Source: CAMAVH01 sp046297835
Lineage (GTDB): Bacteria; Pseudomonadota; Alphaproteobacteria; SMXQ01
Direction: 5' to 3'
Assembly (NCBI GenBank): GCA_046297835.1
Contig: JBKBHI010000001.1
Span: 124,001 to 188,000, forward strand
DNA: 64,000 nt
In this document: positions 26,101 to 37,965 of the stretch, piece after piece
Layout: each line of letters begins with the position of its first letter
Numbering within the stretch: position 1 is the stretch's first letter
Position numbers and translations under genes: made by a program
Notes under the pieces: model-generated
What the model saw: only the letters and a program-made list of their open reading frames with translations
Databases searched by the model: none
Told to the model about the DNA's origin: nothing

Positions 26101-27222
26101 ATGAAAACCTTTCTGTTGGCCACGACGACCCTCGTCGGCGTCGGGATTCTGACCGCCGCCGGCGCTCATGCCGCGCCGAACGTGCGCATTGGCGGCTTTA
26201 TGAACTTCCAGACCGGCTGGGCGTCGCAGGACCGCGACGGCTTCAGCGCGTCGCCGGGCGTGCCGGGCGTCGCCAACGAGCGCGGTTTCGGCTTCATTAC
26301 GGACACCGAGCTCACCATCCGCGTCAGCGACAAGCTCGACAATGGCCTCGCCTGGAGCTTGAAGATCGAGTTGGAAGCCGACGCCGATGACATCAATGCC
26401 GAAAATTCCGACGAGGTGACGCTGACGCTGAGCGGCAGCTGGGGCAAGCTCGAACTCGGCAACGAGGACGGCGCCGCCGATCAGATGTGGATCACCGCCA
26501 ACAGCGCCACCGGCCGCGCGACCAACAACGATTGGCGCCGCTGGTCGTTGTGGCGTGAAACCGGCGCCGGCGCTTCGACGGCCTCGTTCTTCCAGACCGA
26601 CAAAGCCCATCGCGACAGCTCCGACGCGACGAAGATCAGCTACTTCACGCCGCGTGTGGCCGGGCTCCAGCTCGGCGCGTCCTACTCGGCGAGCCGCAAC
26701 GACAACGGCCGCTCGCGCGCGGCGGACACCGGCACCGCCGAAGCCAACTTCTGGGAATTCGGCGCGACTTACAGCACCAAGTTCGACGATGTCGGCCTCG
26801 ATCTGTCGGCGACCCATTCGCGCGCCGACATCGAAGACGGCACGTTGGAAGACACGCGGGCCTACGGCTTGGGCGCGATGCTCAGCTTCGGAGCTTTCAG
26901 CGTGAGCGGCAATTACGCGACCGACGGCGATAGCCGCCGCGCCCTCAATCAGGGCAATGACAAGTCGGATAGCTGGTCGCTCGGCGTCGGCTATGCGCAG
27001 GGTCCGTGGCAGCTCGGCGCGACTTACCAGGAAATGCGCGTCGGCAACGGCAACGCCGGCGGCAAGAACAAGCTCGACGTGATCAATCTCGGCGTCGATT
27101 ACGCCTTGGGCGCCGGCCTGAATCTCTACAGCCAATATGCCTATGTCGAACGCGACGATGTGAATGCGGCGCTGAGCAACGATGCCCACGTCCTGATCGT
27201 CGGCACGCAGGTTCGCTTCTAA
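26101..27222 (+). CDS. outer-membrane porin (Gram-negative general porin family)
   Basis: 373 residues with a signal peptide (about 1-24, AHA-AP). The mature protein begins NVRIGGFMNFQTGW and shows alternating polar and aromatic beta strands throughout, ending in the C-terminal phenylalanine (VGTQVRF) needed for outer-membrane insertion. Loop regions are rich in Asp, Asn and Gly (DNGLAW, NGRSRAADTG). It forms a trimeric diffusion channel. It stands alone with its own terminator and a palindrome upstream. Confidence 0.9.
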   Translation: MKTFLLATTTLVGVGILTAAGAHAAPNVRIGGFMNFQTGWASQDRDGFSASPGVPGVANERGFGFITDTELTIRVSDKLDNGLAWSLKIELEADADDINAENSDEVTLTLSGSWGKLELGNEDGAADQMWITANSATGRATNNDWRRWSLWRETGAGASTASFFQTDKAHRDSSDATKISYFTPRVAGLQLGASYSASRNDNGRSRAADTGTAEANFWEFGATYSTKFDDVGLDLSATHSRADIEDGTLEDTRAYGLGAMLSFGAFSVSGNYATDGDSRRALNQGNDKSDSWSLGVGYAQGPWQLGATYQEMRVGNGNAGGKNKLDVINLGVDYALGAGLNLYSQYAYVERDDVNAALSNDAHVLIVGTQVRF

Positions 27223-27267
27223 CCGATCAGACCTCCGGTCCCTGTCAGGAACAGCAGGGAACATCAT

Positions 27268-27304
27268 GGGGCAGCGCCAAGAAGGCGCTGCCCCACTCTT
27301 TTTT
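27268..27304 (+). terminator. rho-independent terminator of the porin gene
   Basis: An 11-bp perfect stem (27268-27278 with 27284-27294), loop AAGAA, then ACTCTTTTTT. Confidence 0.9.
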
Positions 27305-27352
27305 GCGATGCGGATTGCGATTAAGCGGGCATCGGGCGGGCGGCGTCGCGCC

Positions 27353-27832
27353 CTATACCAGCCCGCTGGCTCCCAGCATGAGCGTCGAGCCGTACTCCAT
27401 CGTCACCTCGATGCCGAGCGCGGCGGCCTGGCCGGCGAGCGCGGCGGCGACGAGCAGCAGGCGCGGCGCGCCCTTGAGATCCCGCGTGAAGCCGACGCGC
27501 TTATAAAGCGTGAAATCGGCGATGCGCGTGAGATCGTCGCCTTCGGCCAGCATTTCGCCATGACGATTGTGCGCGAGATAGATTCGCCGACTGTCGATGA
27601 TGACGCGCGAAATCGTCAGGCAGGCGTCTGGGCCGCGGCCGTTGAAAATGTAGAATTGCGGCTCGTTGCGTTCGGTGAAGCCGCTTTCGCAGAAGTCGGC
27701 CTGCTTGCGCGCGCGCAATTCCTCGAACAGGCGGTAAATCGTCGCCCATTCGCTATTGGTCCAGCCCGTCGAGAACGTCAAGATCTGGGCCGGTGCCGGA
27801 CTGGACTTGGCCGGGATGCCGTGTTGGTTCAC
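27353..27832 (-). CDS. conserved-looking hypothetical protein downstream of an XRE regulator
   Basis: 159 residues from a GTG start with a strong AGGAGG ribosome site. No family recognised. It has a polar N-terminal half with aromatic-rich segments (FSTGWTNSEWATIYRLFEELRAR; EPQFYIFNGRG), a middle with ARG/HIS-rich strands, and a hydrophobic C-terminal stretch (about 121-158) that could be a buried helix or weak membrane segment. It begins 37 bp after the XRE gene and is probably co-transcribed with it. Function unknown. Confidence 0.65.
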   Translation of the reverse strand: MNQHGIPAKSSPAPAQILTFSTGWTNSEWATIYRLFEELRARKQADFCESGFTERNEPQFYIFNGRGPDACLTISRVIIDSRRIYLAHNRHGEMLAEGDDLTRIADFTLYKRVGFTRDLKGAPRLLLVAAALAGQAAALGIEVTMEYGSTLMLGASGLV

Positions 27833-27869
27833 GGGCTGTCCTCCTGGTTATGGTGAGGCGTCGTGCTCG

Positions 27870-28166
27870 TTAAGCGTCGAAGATAGCGCGATAAGTCCAC
27901 GGGTCGTAGAACGAGAGCAGCGTCTTGGCGAATTCGCCTCTGGCGACGCCGAGAGCGGCGGCGAATTCGTCGATCGATTCCGGCGGCACGCGCGCCGCGC
28001 CGTTCTCGATCTGGCTGATGAAGGTGTAATATTGCAGCTTGAGCCGTTGCGCCAAATCGAGCTGCGACAGGCCGGCGGCCAAACGCAATTCGCGGATATA
28101 GACGCCGGCTTGCTTGCGCAGCTTGCGCATTTCTTCGGTGCTGCGTTTCGGGGTCGCGACTGTCAT
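27870..28166 (-). CDS. XRE-family helix-turn-helix regulator
   Basis: 98 residues. The HTH (about 25-80) reads RELRLAAGLSQLDLAQRLKLQYYTFISQIENG and PPESIDEFAAALGV. The YYTFISQIE recognition helix and the LSFYDPWTY tail are typical of a small alphaproteobacterial XRE group. The start is preceded at 28190-28200 by GTGAGCGTCAC, whose GTGA/TCAC arms could be an autoregulatory site. Likely operon with the hypothetical gene downstream. Confidence 0.85.
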   Translation of the reverse strand: MTVATPKRSTEEMRKLRKQAGVYIRELRLAAGLSQLDLAQRLKLQYYTFISQIENGAARVPPESIDEFAAALGVARGEFAKTLLSFYDPWTYRAIFDA

Positions 28167-28267
28167 GCCGAGGGCCTGGATGAAGTGAAGTGAGCGTCAC
28201 CACTCTAGAATATGCGCTGCACTGCAACAATAAATTTCATATTGCATAACGACTGTATAGCGGGAAA

Positions 28268-28299
28268 AACGAAAAGCCGGCAAGAAGCTTGCCGGCTTT
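28268..28299 (-). terminator. rho-independent terminator downstream of grxD
   Basis: Perfect stem AAAGCCGGCAAG / CTTGCCGGCTTT (28273-28284 with 28288-28299). On the minus strand it is followed by TCGTTTTTCC. It closes the pur-bolA-grxD series. Confidence 0.85.
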
Positions 28300-28349
28300 A
28301 AATAAGTATTAGTTTTCTGAGGGTTACGCGTCGCTGAAAGCGGCGCGGG

Positions 28350-28688
<339 letters not shown>

Positions 28689-28713
28689 GATTCGTTCCTT
28701 CGTTCGAAAATGT

Positions 28714-28947
28714 CTATTCGGCAACCGTGGTTTGCAGCGCCAGGGCGTGCAGCTCGTTGCCCATGCGGCCCTTGAGCGCGGCATAGACCATCTGGTGCTG
28801 CTGCACGCGCGTCTTGCCCTTGAAGGCGGCAGAGGTCACGTAGGCGGCGTAATGGTCGCCGTCGCCGCGCAGGTCCTCGATGGTGACTTGCGCGTCGGGG
28901 ATGCCTTCCTTGATCAGCGTCTCGATCTGGATCGGGTCCATCGCCAT
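28714..28947 (-). CDS. bolA: BolA-family protein (IbaG/BolA-like)
   Basis: 77 residues. DGDHYAAYVTSAAFKGKTRVQQHQMVYAAL is the BolA core, with the conserved histidine in RVQQHQ able to ligate the [2Fe-2S] cluster shared with glutaredoxin. Lies between purL and grxD on the same strand, so the three are probably co-transcribed. The bolA-grxD pairing is a well-known alphaproteobacterial arrangement. Confidence 0.93.
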   Translation of the reverse strand: MAMDPIQIETLIKEGIPDAQVTIEDLRGDGDHYAAYVTSAAFKGKTRVQQHQMVYAALKGRMGNELHALALQTTVAE

Positions 28948-28985
28948 GGCGGCGGCTCTCTCTCGCTAAGGGGTTACTCGGCTCA

Positions 28986-31225
<2,240 letters not shown>

Positions 31226-31229
<4 letters not shown>

Positions 31230-31915
31230 GACAGGGCCTCCACCAGGCCGTCGAACATGGCCTTGCCGTCGGTGCCGCCGAGCTTGGCGTCGGCCAGGCG
31301 CTCGGGGTGCGGCATCATGCCGAGCACGCGGCCATTCTCGGACACGATGCCGGCGATGTTGTTGAGCGCGCCGTTGGGATTGGCGGCGGCGGTGACGTTG
31401 CCGGCCTCGTCGGCGTAGCGGAAGGCGACGCGGCCCTCGCCTTCGAGCCGTTTGATCGTCTCGGCGTCGGCGAAATAGTTGCCTTCGGCATGGGCGATGG
31501 GAATGCGCACGGTCTGGCCGGCCTTGTATTTGGCGGTGAAGGGCGCGGCGGCCCGCTCGACTTTCAGATGGACGTCCTTGCAGATGAACTTCAAGGAGAC
31601 GTTGCGCATCAGCACGCCGGGCAACAGGCCCGCTTCGGTGATGACCTGGAAGCCGTTGCAGATGCCGAGGACGGGCGTGCCGCCCTGGGCGCGCTTGACC
31701 ACTTCGCGCATGACCGGCGAGTGCGCCGCCATGGCGCCGCAGCGCAGATAGTCGCCGTAGGAGAAGCCGCCGGGCACCACGATCAGGTCGGTCTTGGGCA
31801 GTTCGGCGTCGCCGTGCCACACCATGTCCGGCTGCGAGCCCATCGCAGCGGCGAGCGACGTCTGCACATCGCGGTCGCAGTTCGATCCGGGAAAGACGAT
31901 GACCGCCGCTTTCAT
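31226..31915 (-). CDS. purQ: phosphoribosylformylglycinamidine synthase subunit PurQ (glutaminase)
   Basis: 229 residues, class I glutamine amidotransferase. It starts AVIVFPGSNCDRD; the nucleophile is in LGICNGFQ (about Cys85), and the His-Glu pair lies near the end (MMPHPERL). It provides ammonia to PurL. It lies 30 bp downstream of purS and overlaps the purL start. Confidence 0.96.
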
Positions 31916-31945
31916 GCCGCGCTCCGCATCAGCAGGGCCATGCGC

Positions 31946-32188
31946 TCAACCCTCCAGGTCGATGCGGTAGTCCTCGATCACCGTGTTGGCGAGGAGCTTC
32001 TTGCACATGTCGTCGATCTGGGCGCGCGCCTTGGCCGCGTCGGTCTCGGCGATCTCCAGCTCGAGGAACTTGCCCTGGCGGACGCTTTCGACGCCGGCGA
32101 AGCCGAGCGAGCCGAGCGCGTGGGCGATGGCCTTGCCTTGAGGATCGAGAACGCCGGACTTCAGCGTAACGTGAACTTTGGCCTTCAT
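31946..32188 (-). CDS. purS: phosphoribosylformylglycinamidine synthase subunit PurS
   Basis: 80 residues, typical length. KVHVTLKSGVLDPQGKAIAHALGSLGF is the PurS signature, and the C-terminus has NTVIEDYRIDLE. PurS links PurQ and PurL for ammonia channelling. It lies 31 bp downstream of purC. Confidence 0.95.
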   Translation of the reverse strand: MKAKVHVTLKSGVLDPQGKAIAHALGSLGFAGVESVRQGKFLELEIAETDAAKARAQIDDMCKKLLANTVIEDYRIDLEG

Positions 32189-32219
32189 GTCGGACCTTGG
32201 GGACTTTCGCGAGAAAAGA

Positions 32220-32987
32220 TTACTGAAGAGTCTTGGGGCCCTTGAAGTCGCCCTGCGTGGCGCCTTCGGGGAGGATGCCGAGACGGCGGGCGACTTCCTG
32301 ATAGGCTTCCTCGATCTTGCCGAGGTCGCGGCGGAAGCGGTCCTTGTCCATCTTCTCGTTGGTGCTGGCGTCCCACAGGCGGCAATTGTCGGGGCTGATC
32401 TCGTCGGCCAGCACTACGCGCACCTCGTCGCCTTCGTAGAGGCGGCCGAATTCGAGCTTGAAGTCCACCAGGCGGATGCCGATGCCGAGGAACAAGCCGA
32501 CCAGGAAGTCGTTGATGCGCAGCGACATGTTGAGGATGTCGTCGATCTCCGGCGTCGAGGCCCAGCCGAACGCGGTGATGTGCTCCTCGGAGACCATCGG
32601 GTCGTTCAACTCGTCCTTCTTGTAGTAGTACTCGACGATCGAGCGCGGCAGCGCGTTGCCCTCGGGAATGCCGAGGCGCTGCGAAATGGAGCCGGCGGCG
32701 ATGTTGCGGATCACCACCTCGATGGGAATGATCTCGACCTCGCGGATGAGCTGCTCGCGCATATTGAGGCGGCGCACGAAATGCGTCGGGATGCCGATGT
32801 CGTGCAGCCGCAGCATGAGATGCTCGGAGATGCGGTTGTTGAGCACGCCCTTGCCGGTGATGGTGCCCTTCTTCTTGTTGTTGAAGGCGGTCGCGTCGTC
32901 CTTGAAATATTGGACGAGAGTGCCGGGCTCGGGGCCCTCGAACAGAACCTTCGCTTTGCCTTCGTAGATTTGCTTGCGGCGGGCCAC
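32220..32987 (-). CDS. purC: phosphoribosylaminoimidazole-succinocarboxamide synthase
   Basis: 255 residues (SAICAR synthetase). It joins aspartate to carboxyaminoimidazole ribotide with ATP. The start ARRKQIYEGKAKVLFEGPEPGTLVQYFKDDATAFN is the family N-terminus and supports the GTG at 32987, which has a GAGGA ribosome site. IPIEVVIRNIAAGS, EYYYKKDELNDPM and LVDFKLEFG are further family blocks. First gene of the purCSQL series; the following genes lie 30-31 bp apart or overlap. Confidence 0.96.
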   Translation of the reverse strand: MARRKQIYEGKAKVLFEGPEPGTLVQYFKDDATAFNNKKKGTITGKGVLNNRISEHLMLRLHDIGIPTHFVRRLNMREQLIREVEIIPIEVVIRNIAAGSISQRLGIPEGNALPRSIVEYYYKKDELNDPMVSEEHITAFGWASTPEIDDILNMSLRINDFLVGLFLGIGIRLVDFKLEFGRLYEGDEVRVVLADEISPDNCRLWDASTNEKMDKDRFRRDLGKIEEAYQEVARRLGILPEGATQGDFKGPKTLQ

Positions 32988-33135
32988 GGAATCCTCACAC
33001 GTGCGGGCGGACGCCGGGAAAGGCCGTCCAGATGACGGGCTGGCGCCGCGAGGAAGCCGCAACATATAGGAGTCCCAGAGGTGCCGCAACGATGCCGGCC
33101 CCCTGTGGATAACCTCGCGAAAAGCGCCGATTTTC

Positions 33136-33897
33136 CTAGAGTTTCACGCGCTGGTAAGACGCTTTGTCGGGCCGTCCGGCGGCGAACAGCCAGACCGGCG
33201 GTTTGGGCGGATTTTGCAGCTTGGGCAGGGCGATCAGCGACGACGATACGGTGCCGTAAGCCGTGTCGGTGACGATGTTGAGCGCGCCGCGCGGCCCGGC
33301 GTCGGCGGCATGGTCGCGCCGGCCCATGAGCGCCGGCCAATCGCCCCAATCGCCGCCCATAGGATCGTTGGGATCCGGATCGGGCGGCCGCGCCGCCTGG
33401 AAGCGCGGCAGATAGTCGCGGATGCGCGGACTGCTCCGATCGTTCAGATCGTTCGCCGTGATCATCGACAGGCCGTCCGTGATCTTGTGACCGCGGATAA
33501 CCGAACCATCGCTTTTGAGCCAGAAGGCGTCGCGGTCGTCGGCGATCACCAGGTTGAACGGCCGGTAGGCGGCGGGGTCGAGCTGAGCCAGGGCGGCGGC
33601 GGCCATGTCGGCGTCCGCATGATCCAGCGCCTCCAGCACCAGCTCGCCGCGCGACCGCTTGCCGGCGGCGGGGCCGAGGCTGTTCGGGCGGTTGAGGATG
33701 CCGGCGACCAGTCCGTGGTCGTTCAGGCCGAGCCAGGTGCCGCCGGCGGTTTCGTCCAGTCCGGCGACGACCTCGGGCCGGTCGTGCCAATGGCGCGCAG
33801 GGGCTTGCCACGGGCGCGTGCCCATCTCGTCGCGGTTGGCGGCGAGGATCAGCGGCCAGTCGTGGCCCGGACGGCGCAGGAGGACGAGGGTGCACAT
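33136..33897 (-). CDS. NRDE/TANGO2-family protein
   Basis: 253 residues. MCTLVLLR...LILAANRDE is the NRDE signature that gives the family its name; later blocks are GGTWLGLNDHGLVAGILNR and GHKITDGLSMITAND. Relatives are the eukaryotic TANGO2 proteins, linked to heme trafficking and lipid homeostasis; the biochemical activity is not settled. The start is the ATG at 33897, where the signature Met-Cys begins. It is upstream of purC on the same strand but 148 bp apart. Confidence 0.88.
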   Translation of the reverse strand: MCTLVLLRRPGHDWPLILAANRDEMGTRPWQAPARHWHDRPEVVAGLDETAGGTWLGLNDHGLVAGILNRPNSLGPAAGKRSRGELVLEALDHADADMAAAALAQLDPAAYRPFNLVIADDRDAFWLKSDGSVIRGHKITDGLSMITANDLNDRSSPRIRDYLPRFQAARPPDPDPNDPMGGDWGDWPALMGRRDHAADAGPRGALNIVTDTAYGTVSSSLIALPKLQNPPKPPVWLFAAGRPDKASYQRVKL

Positions 33898-33985
33898 GAC
33901 AGATTCGTTAGCACCTGATGGGGCAGTTGCCAATCGCGGTTCGCCGCACTATGTGTTTGAAGCCATTCAATGAAAAGGAGCGCCC

Positions 33986-34309
33986 ATGTCCGGGTTCGAC
34001 GATCGCGAAAAAGGGTTCGAGGCCAAGTTCAAACTCGACCAGGAAACCCAGTTCAAGGTCACGGCGCGGCGCAACAAGCTGCTCGGCCTATGGGCCGCCG
34101 CCAAGCTCGGCCTGACCGGCGATGCCGCCGACGCTTATGCCAAAGAGGTCGTACTCGCCGACTTCGAGAAGGCCGGCGATTCCGATGTCATCGAGAAGGT
34201 GGCCAAGGATCTCGCGGCCAAAGGCGTGACCGTCGCCGTCGGCGAGATTGAAGGCGAGCTCTCGAAACTGGCAGCGACCGCGCGCGAGCAGGTGATCAAG
34301 GAAGCCTGA
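33986..34309 (+). CDS. DUF1476 protein, F1-ATPase zeta-type inhibitor
   Basis: 107 residues matching DUF1476 over its whole length (FDDREKGFEAKFKLDQETQFKVTARRNKLLGLWAA near the start). In Paracoccus and relatives this family is the zeta subunit, which binds F1-ATPase and blocks reverse rotation, so ATP hydrolysis, when energy is low. The N-terminal FDDREKGFE region is the inhibitory segment. A candidate promoter (TTGCCA at 33927, 17 bp, TATGTG at 33950) lies upstream. It is flanked by divergent and convergent purine-related genes. Confidence 0.92.
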   Translation: MSGFDDREKGFEAKFKLDQETQFKVTARRNKLLGLWAAAKLGLTGDAADAYAKEVVLADFEKAGDSDVIEKVAKDLAAKGVTVAVGEIEGELSKLAATAREQVIKEA

Positions 34310-34329
34310 ACCGTCTTCATAAAAATGCG

Positions 34330-34359
34330 AAAAGGCCGCCCTTTCGGGGCGGCCTTTTT
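34330..34359. terminator. bidirectional terminator between DUF1476 and purB
   Basis: A-tract, stem AAAAGGCCGCCC / GGGCGGCCTTTT and T-tract (34330-34358). The symmetric AAAA...TTTTT flanks suit both convergent genes. Confidence 0.9.
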
Positions 34360-34379
34360 GTTGCGCGCTCTCGGCAGCG

Positions 34380-35732
<1,353 letters not shown>

Positions 35733-35859
35733 GCGGACTCGGCCTTGCGACAAGGAGGGGCGAAAACGGCCCTACCTATAGCCGGACGCCTGGAAACAGG
35801 CGAATCGCAAATGATAGCTCGGGCCGGTTTTAAGCGGCCCGGCTGTCACATTCGCCGAT

Positions 35860-36531
35860 TTACGGGAGCGGTTGCTGTTGCGGGCGCGGCGCGGCGGGCG
35901 AGGGCAGCGGGCTGCCAGCCGGGCGCGGCGTCATCAGCACTTCGGCCATCTTCTGCAACGGGCCGAGGCGGCTGGCGAATTTCTGGCGGTCGACCGCCTT
36001 GGGGTCGGCGAGCACCTGGCCGAGCGGGCGCTGATCGAGCTTCACGTCGGCGAGCAATTCGCTCTTGGTCAGCTTGCCGTCGCCGTCGGCGTCATAGCTG
36101 GCGAACAGGTTGGCGATGCCGACGCGCTCGGCCGCCCACAGGCCCATGTTGAAGCTGGCGCGATCGCGCGGGGCCAGCGCCTCGCCCTTCCAGGCGTGCC
36201 AAGCGACGATGTCGCCCTGGATCGTCTCGACTTCTGCGAGCGATAGGGTGCCGTTCTTGTCGGTGTCGGCATAGGCCCAGCCGAGATCGACGCATTTCTG
36301 CGAGGCCTGCGTCTGGCATGGCTGCGCCGAGGATTGCACGAACTTCTCCAGCGCCGCCGCGCCCGGCGTGGCCATCGCCGGCGGCTTGGCCGTGTTGGGC
36401 GGCGCAGGTTGCGTCCGCGCCGGCGGAGGGGCGTTCTGCGCGAGCTGGACCGCGCCTGTTTGCGTGAGGCCCGGATTGGCGTCGAGCGCAAGCGCGAGGA
36501 AAAGGGCGGCGAGTCCGGTCGATGCGGTCAT
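35860..36531 (-). CDS. secreted EF-hand calcium-binding protein
   Basis: 223 residues with an N-terminal signal peptide and a long Pro/Ala-rich linker (about 30-60). Two EF-hand loops are visible: DTDKNGTLSLAE (about 89-100) and DADGDGKLTKSE (about 147-158), both with acidic residues in the Ca2+-ligand positions. The C-terminus is Pro-rich (PLPSPAAPRPQQQPLP). Probably periplasmic. It is 9 bp downstream of a lipoprotein gene and likely in one operon with it. Confidence 0.82.
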   Translation of the reverse strand: MTASTGLAALFLALALDANPGLTQTGAVQLAQNAPPPARTQPAPPNTAKPPAMATPGAAALEKFVQSSAQPCQTQASQKCVDLGWAYADTDKNGTLSLAEVETIQGDIVAWHAWKGEALAPRDRASFNMGLWAAERVGIANLFASYDADGDGKLTKSELLADVKLDQRPLGQVLADPKAVDRQKFASRLGPLQKMAEVLMTPRPAGSPLPSPAAPRPQQQPLP

Positions 36532-36540
36532 CAGATGGCC

Positions 36541-37134
36541 TTACTTGTTCATGACGGGTTGGTCGGCCCCGGGATAGGTCTGGCGCAGCCGCGCGATGGC
36601 GTCGTCGGCGAAATAGAACTCCTCGCCCGGCTTGCGGCCGAACTCGACGATGAGGCTGGTCGTGGCGCGTAGCCAGACCGAAGTGTCGGGCCACGGCGGG
36701 CCGTAAAAGTTCGGCCCGTAATATGGCCGGTAGGGCGGGCCGTAGCGGCGGCCCCGCTGATAGTAAGGATAGGAATCGTAGACGCTGCGCTGGACGTCGA
36801 CGTCGTTGTCGCGCCGCGTCACGCGGAATTCCTTTTGCCCGTTGGCCAGCGCCAGGTCGGCGGCGCGCCACAGGGCGAGATCGTTGGTCAGCGTCAAGAG
36901 CGACTGGCGGCGGTCGTCGATGGCGGCGCGGGAATCGGCCGCCTGGCGCGTCGGCGAGACATAGGTGACTTTGTAGCTGTTGTCGGCGACGCGTTGCTCG
37001 CTGAAACCGAAGGTGCCGGTGACGGCGCTGGGCGAGTAGAGCGGATAGCTCGGCCCGCTGGCGCAGGCCGCGAGCAGCAGGCCGACGGCGGCGAGAAGGC
37101 TGGTAGATAGATAGGGGCGGGCGCGGGCGTGCAT
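36541..37134 (-). CDS. lipoprotein of the CC0125/CC1285 type
   Basis: 197 residues. The lipobox LLAAC puts the lipidated residue at Cys24. The start of the mature protein (YPLYSPSAVTGTFGFSEQRVADNSYKVTYVSP) is characteristic of the CC0125/CC1285 lipoprotein group of alphaproteobacteria. A Tyr/Pro/Gly-rich segment (about 120-150) precedes a final strand-rich part. Function unknown. Co-transcribed with the EF-hand gene. Confidence 0.8.
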   Translation of the reverse strand: MHARARPYLSTSLLAAVGLLLAACASGPSYPLYSPSAVTGTFGFSEQRVADNSYKVTYVSPTRQAADSRAAIDDRRQSLLTLTNDLALWRAADLALANGQKEFRVTRRDNDVDVQRSVYDSYPYYQRGRRYGPPYRPYYGPNFYGPPWPDTSVWLRATTSLIVEFGRKPGEEFYFADDAIARLRQTYPGADQPVMNK

Positions 37135-37234
37135 GATCGGGTCCTCCGGCAGACCCTAATTCACCATCGAATCGTGGCGCAAGAAAGGCGCTTTTGCATC
37201 TTTGGGAAACGCTGGCCGCTTGCGTCGGTTCCGC

Positions 37235-37798
37235 CTACTGACCCGGCAAAGGGGCGGGAATGACGGCCGAGCTGTTGTAGCCGGCGAGATCGCTGAGCGA
37301 GATGCGGATCTGCCATTGCTGCGCGCCGGCGCGGTAGACGGCCGGATTGGCGAGCGGGATGCGCGCGGTCGTGCGCGCTTCCGAGCCGATGGGATCGGCG
37401 CGGCCGCCGCCGCCGAGCGGGAAATCGAACATGACGCCGACGTTGGCGCCGCCGCGGCTGCCGCCCGAGCCGCCGACGCCCACGCCGAGGCCGCCCGAAT
37501 CGCTCCAGCGGCCGCCGGGCGACATGCGCTCGCGGGTGATGTCGTTGGAACTGTAGGAGCGGCCATCGGGGGCCAGCAGTTCGACGCGCTCGACGCGATA
37601 GGCGTTGTTGCGGTCGACCACTTCGACCGTCACCACGTCGCCGGCCAACGCCGTGCGCCAGCGGATGGCCGGACCGGCCTCGGTCGCCGGACCGCCGGCG
37701 CGCGGCTGCTCCTGCGGCGTGACGCTGCCGCTTTGGCGGTCGGCGCAAGCGGCGAGGGCAGCGAGAAGGACGAGGCAGGCGAGCGGCAGGCGGGGCAT
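37235..37798 (-). CDS. lipoprotein, unknown function
   Basis: 187 residues starting at the ATG at 37798. The lipobox LAAC gives Cys18 as the lipidated residue. The mature protein has strands such as RWRTALAGDVVTVEVVDRNNAYRVERVELL, a Gly/Ser-rich stretch (about 103-130) and a final beta-rich part (QQWQIRISLSDLAGYNSSAVIP). It stands upstream of the CC0125-type lipoprotein gene on the same strand and may belong to the same transcript. Confidence 0.75.
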   Translation of the reverse strand: MPRLPLACLVLLAALAACADRQSGSVTPQEQPRAGGPATEAGPAIRWRTALAGDVVTVEVVDRNNAYRVERVELLAPDGRSYSSNDITRERMSPGGRWSDSGGLGVGVGGSGGSRGGANVGVMFDFPLGGGGRADPIGSEARTTARIPLANPAVYRAGAQQWQIRISLSDLAGYNSSAVIPAPLPGQ

Positions 37799-37965
37799 GG
37801 GAACCGTCGAGCGGGAAATGATCTGGGAAATATGGGCGGCGGCGGGCCGGCGCGCCACTGGTTTCGCGCTAGCCACGAGGGGAACCGATTCGACCGCAAG
37901 CGGCGGAGCGCGCGGCGTGTCCGGCGCGCGCATTCTGCCGGCCGAGGATATACTGCGAGGGTCCC

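Noticed and set aside
31230..31820. N-terminal extension of purL through purQ
   Set aside because: PurQ is the real coding frame there; PurL family similarity begins at the GTG at 31229.
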